NCBI GenBank assembly: GCA_002812745.2 | Contig: NCSJ02000127.1 | Span: 1 to 64,000 of the forward strand | DNA length: 64,000 nt | Reading direction: 5' to 3' | Origin: Scytalidium lignicola | Lineage: Eukaryota > Ascomycota > Leotiomycetes | Shown here: positions 58,901 to 64,000 of the stretch, piece by piece | Numbering within the stretch: position 1 is the first letter of the stretch | How the letters are laid out: each line of letters starts with the position of its first letter | Made by a program: the position numbers and the translations under genes | Notes under the pieces: model-generated | Databases searched by the model: none | What the model was told of the DNA's origin: nothing | Seen by the model: only the letters and a program-made list of their open reading frames with translations

Positions 58901-60769
58901 CTCGTCTCGATCTCCGTGCTTCAACATCCACGGTTTTTTCTTCTCATTGCCGCAGGTGGAGTCCCTAGCTTCCGCAATCTACGCAAAGCCGGATGCTTCG
59001 GGATCTTTATTTGGCTACCATCGATTTTCTAAATAAGATTAATTTGATATACTACGGTACTTACTGCGCTTGCATCCCTACAATCGTATGCAAACCAAAC
59101 TCCCTGAACCACCAATGCAGCCAGGATAGGTTTCGGCAATACAATATTCCCCAGGAACAGACATCTATGAGCTGTCACGTCCGGACCGAGGAGTTGAAGA
59201 AGTGGTCCAGTTTGTGAAGGAATCCGGAAGTCATCCCTCCCTTTTCCCGTCCATGCACTCCACACGTTACTAACCAGCATTGATGAAAATCTGGAGAAAA
59301 GCTAGAGAGGAGGCTGACAGCATAGCGTACACGGGTAGGCAGAGCTTTCCGTTTAACGGGGACTGGCCCGACATTACCGCCCGTCAGCCTTCTCGTGGAC
59401 ATCAAAAAACCTTAAAACGTTAATTGATCATCTCACCAGCTGACCACAAAATGGTGCTTGTGTTTTCTTCTTCTTTCTTCTAATTTTGTTTAATGGGCCA
59501 TACCGTATTTGGATGCAAATTACTATGGCTAGATGTCCCTTCATGTCACAAATCGGGACACTGCGAGGATGTATGAGGTGATTAAGAGTGGCTTTCAACA
59601 GATTACAAACATCCATCAACCAAATGTAGGTGATGATGTAACGCAATCATTTAACTAAAAGATGTCTCTCTACCAATCTCGGACTCGGCCCAACTTTCGG
59701 CCTGGATACTTGGGTTCGATGGACAAATAGTTCGTACCTAGGCCTCGTTGTTATGCTGACATAAAGCCTCGATCTCATCCTCCGCTAGGCTGGGAATCGG
59801 CATGCAAGACGAAACATTTTCACGATGCAGCACAGCGCGTGACGGCGTCGTATTAATATTCCTCGATGTTTTGCCTTTATTATTTCGGTCTTGTTCTCGG
59901 ACGAGTGGAGCTATAGGGCCGTCTGGTTCGGCAACTAACAAATTGGGCTTCTGAGCCCAACACACACGGTTTTAACGATCTTGAAACACGGGATCGGTCT
60001 ACTACGTGTTGTTTACAAATGAACCGCCAAAGATGATCGAAATAGACCTAGCTCCTGAACTAAGATTTATAAGAACATCGATACGGAAACAATGTCAGGC
60101 TAGATAAAGGTAAGTTTTGAGCTCCTCCTAAGTTGTTTAAATACCACGTGATGTTGATTGGGCTTTCATAACCTGATTTTCTTTTCTACTTCGGAAGCCA
60201 CCACTAAAGCCACCACACAATCTACTTTCGGAATCTATCTCGGAAATAAGATCCTGCGAACGTCAAGTGCTAATAAATCAAGCACAAAACATTTACGCTG
60301 GAAACTTCTGGTGTGACCTGTGGTTCCTTTTCCTTTACCCACGCCACCTTCCCTAGCTTCCGCATAGCTAGCTGTGGGTCGTCATCACCTTCGGCATTAG
60401 AAATCTAGGAAGCATTTAGCTTTTGCTTTGACAACTTAATCAAACTTGTATACTCAGCATTACCTTGCAGACTAGCTAAGACTTCTTAGAAATACCACTG
60501 CGTATAACTGCACTTAAACATCACTAAGTCCGAGAAAAGATATCGGGTTTTGGATGTGAATGACATCGATTTCTGGTAGGGTTGTATTTCCTACCCTTTT
60601 CCTTGCGTCATAGCTTGATGGGTCGTTTACAAATCATGGCTATATTACCCCACTTCATATTGTTAGTTTAACATGTCTTTTAAGATTATTTATTTATCTT
60701 CTCTTTACTTTTATTTTATTTTCTCTTCTAAGCATTAGAGTTGTACATTTGATTTTGCTAGACTTTACA
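55971..60769. other. Long gene-free stretch upstream of xlnR
   Basis: 4.8 kb without a recognisable gene on either strand. It has a T run at 56049-56063, CA/GT and AGAC microsatellites (for example 56660-56685), and fairly even composition to about 59000, then A+T-rich before the dehydrogenase gene. Open frames up to 126 codons exist but none shows a domain or splice structure. It may hold distal xlnR control, a long leader, or non-coding transcripts. Confidence 0.4.
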
Positions 60770-61988
60770 ATGTCTCCATCAATCCCGAAGACTACCAAGG
60801 CCTGGACGGTCTCTGAAACGGGTGATTTCGACGGATTGAAGTTCAATCCGGAATTTGCGATACCACCACTCTCTGATAATGATGTCCTGGTGAAATTTCA
60901 CGCGGCTTCTCTCAACTATCGAGACTTGGTTATTCCAAAGGTACGTTATTCAGTAGTAAAAACTAGCTACTGGCTCCTATAATATGCAAGTTTCATTACG
61001 GAATGGAGCTAAATTCCCTTTCCTAGAAAATGTATCCCTTTGGCACAAGAGAAGGCGTGGTCGCTGGTTCAGATGGTGCTGGTGAGGTCATTGCGGTTGG
61101 TTCCAAAGTCACGCGTTTCAAGACTGGTGACAAGGTTGTCACTCTTTTTAACCAAGGCCACATTGGTGGTTCCTTGAGCCCAGAGACCGCCGGAACTGGC
61201 TTAGGCGGAGTTATTGATGGGACCCTAAGACAATACGGGACATTCAACGAGCAAGGTCTTGTTGAAATGCCCTCCACTCTTTCTTGGGAAGAAGCAGCTA
61301 CGCTGCCTTGTGCTGCTGTTACCGCTTGGAATTCCCTGTATGGCTTGAAGCCTCTTCTGCCTGGAGATGTAGTCCTCACCCAAGGAACTGGAGGAGTAAG
61401 TATATTCGCGGCGCAATTTGCCAAGGCGGCTGGAGCTACTGTCATTGCGACTACTAGCTCATCCAAGAAGGCAGAGCATTTGAAGAAGATGGGCGTGAAT
61501 CACATCATCAACTACAAAGATGATCCAAATTGGGGCGAAACTGCAAAGGCTCTGACACCTAAGGGACATGGTGTAAATCATGTGATTGAAGTCGGTGGTC
61601 CGGGAACCCTGGCACAATCCCTCAAGGCTATTAAAATTGATGGCATTATTTCCGTCATTGGTTTCCTTGCTAGCGCGAGTGGTGACCAGCCAACGCTCAT
61701 GGAGACTTTGAGCCACAGCGCTATTGTTAGGGGCATTATGGTTGGTAGCCGGATCCAGTTTGAAGACATGGTAAGTTATGAATATACATTCACCTACATA
61801 ATAGTTTATCTGTTTATGTATGACCTGTTCCTTCTAACCTATCTCATTTGCAGAACCGGGCTATTGATGCCAATAAGATCAAACCAGCTGTGGATGAGAA
61901 GGTCTTTACCTTGGAGCAGCTTAAGGAAGCTTACCAGTATATGTGGGATCAGAAGCACTTTGGCAAGTTGGCTATTAAGATTGAATAA
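60770..61988 (+). CDS. MDR-family alcohol dehydrogenase / quinone oxidoreductase-like
   Basis: NAD(P)-dependent medium-chain oxidoreductase of 349 aa. Exons 60770-60940, 61027-61770, 61854-61988. N-terminal GroES-like domain with LVKFHAASLNYRDLVIPK and VAGSDGAGEVIAVGSKV, and a nucleotide-binding fold with TQGTGGVSIFAAQFAKAAGA, followed by HVIEVGGPG. It belongs to the fungal 'zinc-type alcohol dehydrogenase-like' group, but the four-Cys structural zinc lobe is absent and the catalytic zinc Cys is replaced (NYRD). Substrate unknown. The start ATG at 60770 (MSPSIPKTTKAW) fits the family better than the in-frame ATG at 60749. Confidence 0.9.
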
Positions 61989-63035
61989 TTTCCATAGCAA
62001 GAAATTTAAAATAAAGGGTTTTTTTAATATTTTTTATAACATGAATGGTCATTCATAAGCCAATGAATTTGACTCCTCGGGACGGGGGATACTCTTCTCG
62101 TCACGCTACATATCCCAGCATCCTCCTCCAGTAACTAGTTAAGTTACATAAGAAAAGGAAAAACCGGCATGCTTTTAACTCACCTTACCTAATACGTCCA
62201 AAAGGTTCTGATTAGTTAGAAAATAAAAAAGGGTCTTACCACTAAAAATTAAGGGCTGAAGTTGAAATTCTGGGGTAATTTAACCGGTCATTACGGGAGT
62301 ACCGCGTACTTTTATCCCCACCCCTTGTCTAAGTTGGATGAAAGGGGATTAAAGAGGAGCATACCGGTTACGGAACTTTGAAGCTAGCAAATACAGTTTA
62401 TACTATACCCCTGTACTATTACTTCCAATAATTAAAGAAGAGAGGTACCGGGGATGTGGCTTAGTGCAGAAATAGTTGTGTAAATGTTTTGCTTTAAGTC
62501 CTGACCGCTTCATCTCTACGAGAGGGGTTGATGGAGATTTTAGAAATAAAGATGGTGGATTTTGATTACTAATCTACGTGGTTTATTGGGTTTATAAGTG
62601 ACGGTGTCATTATAAGAAAAGGAGTTAGAATTGACATGGATATGTATCATGTCCATTGCTTTCTTCGAAGGCTGATATTGATAGGAATAAGATTCCTGTA
62701 TTGAGAAGAGCAATGTCTCATGGATAGCTCTCTCTTTTGTGATTTGTATTTGAAATTTGCTTTACTTGTATGAAGTGTTCTATCCCTGATTATTGTTTTA
62801 GCTTCAACTAGAATTTTAGAGGTGTGGTGTGCAGTTTAATTCAAGGACTATATACATTATGCTAAGTTGGTAGATCGACATGATGAAGGGGGAAACTTAA
62901 TAAACTATATTTCTACGGACAAACTCGATCACTTGACAGGACACATTAGATACCTCTTACACAATTATACCATGTTGCCTATTTCTCAAAGTTTCTTCCA
63001 CAATGGTTTGATCCTAATCAAAACTCCCTATACTG
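61989..63035. other. Intergenic, no gene seen
   Basis: 1.05 kb between convergent genes, A+T-rich, with no coding or RNA-gene signal. Confidence 0.4.
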
Positions 63036-64000
63036 CTATTTTGCATCCTCCTTGAACCACTCATCCTCCAACAATTCCTTTGCCGTTGGTCTGTCCCTCC
63101 AATCCATCATCATGATTTTCCCAATGAAAATCTTATCCTTCTTGCAAACTTCTCTCTCAGTTGTCCTATGGAATGGTGTTGTTTTCGACTGGGGGATCTC
63201 CTGCATAAGATACAGGATAGCGGCGACAGTCTCCGGGCTCGCAATTTCTTCGTACTTCCCCGGGAATGGGCCGAAGTATTGGAACTGCCGCTTGAGTACC
63301 TCCAACCCGTACTCTTCGTGGCCGTACGGGACTGCACGGGGGCGAAATAAGTTGAAGTTACCGCCGTAGATAAGGCTTATAAGCTGTAAGTTTGACAAAG
63401 GGAATTAGAACTCTCATTTTACTCTTCAGTCATGCTTGGAACCTACCACAGTCCCAAACGACCAAATGTCAGTTGCGGTATTCCATGGCGTTTCCATAAT
63501 CACTTCTGGACTAGTCCACATGGGAGCTCCGACTGGAGTACCTTCTTTGGCATACTTGGAAGTTATAGGGTACGTACCGCCCAGATCGCCAAGCTGGACA
63601 TCTGAGAACCGTATATCGCCTTCAGTATAGTTCACCAGGATATTGTCAGGTTTAACATCTGTATCCTTAGATTTAATAATGCCTAGGTGATATTTTGAGC
63701 AAATTTCTCACCTGTATGTACATAGCCATTTTCATGGAGCACCTTCAATGCTTTGAGTATACTTCTTGAGACGTACTTAAGTTCTTTTCGATTCAGAGTT
63801 TGCTTGATCGATGCATTCAGTAGGTGGTCCTCGAGATATTTCAAGACAATGGTTGGAGGATCAGAAGGTTCTTTGATCTCATCGATTAGCGGCCGTAAGT
63901 GAGGAGTCTGATTCTGAAAATGTTTGAGGACATCTCGCTCGTTCTCTACGCGAGGGTGGTCTCGAACACCTTTGATGACTACAGTTTCTCCGGCCTGGTT
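63036..64000 (-). CDS. Atypical serine/threonine protein kinase, 3' part (partial)
   Basis: C-terminal part of a kinase whose 5' end lies beyond the window. Exons on minus strand: to 63712, 63658-63447, 63383-63036. Visible motifs: VVIKG with the likely ATP-binding Lys close to the window edge; the catalytic loop reads YVHTDVKPDNILV, with HTD in place of HRD; the metal site reads LGDLGG in place of DFG; the activation-segment end is MWTSPEVIM (SPE for APE); then ATDIWSFGTVLISLIYGGNF and the C-lobe Arg in DWRDRPTAKELL. The Asp and Lys of the loop are kept, so activity is plausible. This form recalls a fungal kinase group related to CMGC/SRPK kinases, but I cannot name it. Confidence 0.85.

Overview
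The window reads as nuclear DNA of a filamentous ascomycete (Pezizomycotina). Genes have short GT-AG introns (about 42-150 bp), and the set includes typical fungal families: an XlnR-type xylanase regulator, ATP25, a PAS-rich hybrid histidine kinase, a vacuolar MFS carrier and an S1/P1 nuclease. A leotiomycete such as a member of the Helotiales is my best guess, but that is an inference from overall gene style and not a match to a known genome. Intron positions were worked out by hand from reading frame, splice sites and family motifs.

Positions 1-6700 are a transposon island. It holds three decayed pogo/Fot-type transposases, a 265-bp solo LTR joining two of them, and a tRNA-like relic. A Tc1-like element with both terminal inverted repeats and TA target duplications is itself split by a 365-bp solo LTR with a clean 5-bp duplication (ACTGG). 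High A+T and many TAA/TAG stops are consistent with repeat-induced point mutation.

Positions 7200-19100 hold a small membrane protein, a PPG1-type phosphatase, a bZIP factor, a vacuolar-type MFS transporter, a class I glutamine amidotransferase and a secreted S1/P1 nuclease. Positions 19900-39600 are dense housekeeping and signalling. ATP25 and the mitochondrial RNA polymerase RPO41 are divergent and share a 529-bp promoter region. Then come CDC5/CEF1, a hexokinase-family sugar kinase divergent from a GILT-like thiol reductase, the scavenger decapping enzyme DcpS whose CDS overlaps GILT tail to tail, and a hybrid histidine kinase.

Positions 39600-50000 are sparser: an unrecognised exon set, a small Cys-rich Stc1-like protein, porphobilinogen deaminase (HEM3) with a hairpin MITE upstream, truncated P450 and ABC-transporter remnants, and an SDR. 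Positions 50900-64000 hold the XlnR orthologue with a long upstream region and candidate CreA sites, an MDR-family dehydrogenase, and the 3' part of an atypical protein kinase running off the window end.

Eleven isolated N characters lie in the sequence, nearly all beside A/T homopolymers. Three of them (6356, 39131, 54384) break reading frames that rejoin if the N is left out, so those genes are probably intact in the organism. I did not find a convincing new multi-gene system. The most useful leads are the ATP25/RPO41 bidirectional pair, three micro-exons of 11-18 nt, the DcpS/GILT overlap, the in-frame insertion at a conserved HEM3 site and the Stc1-like protein.
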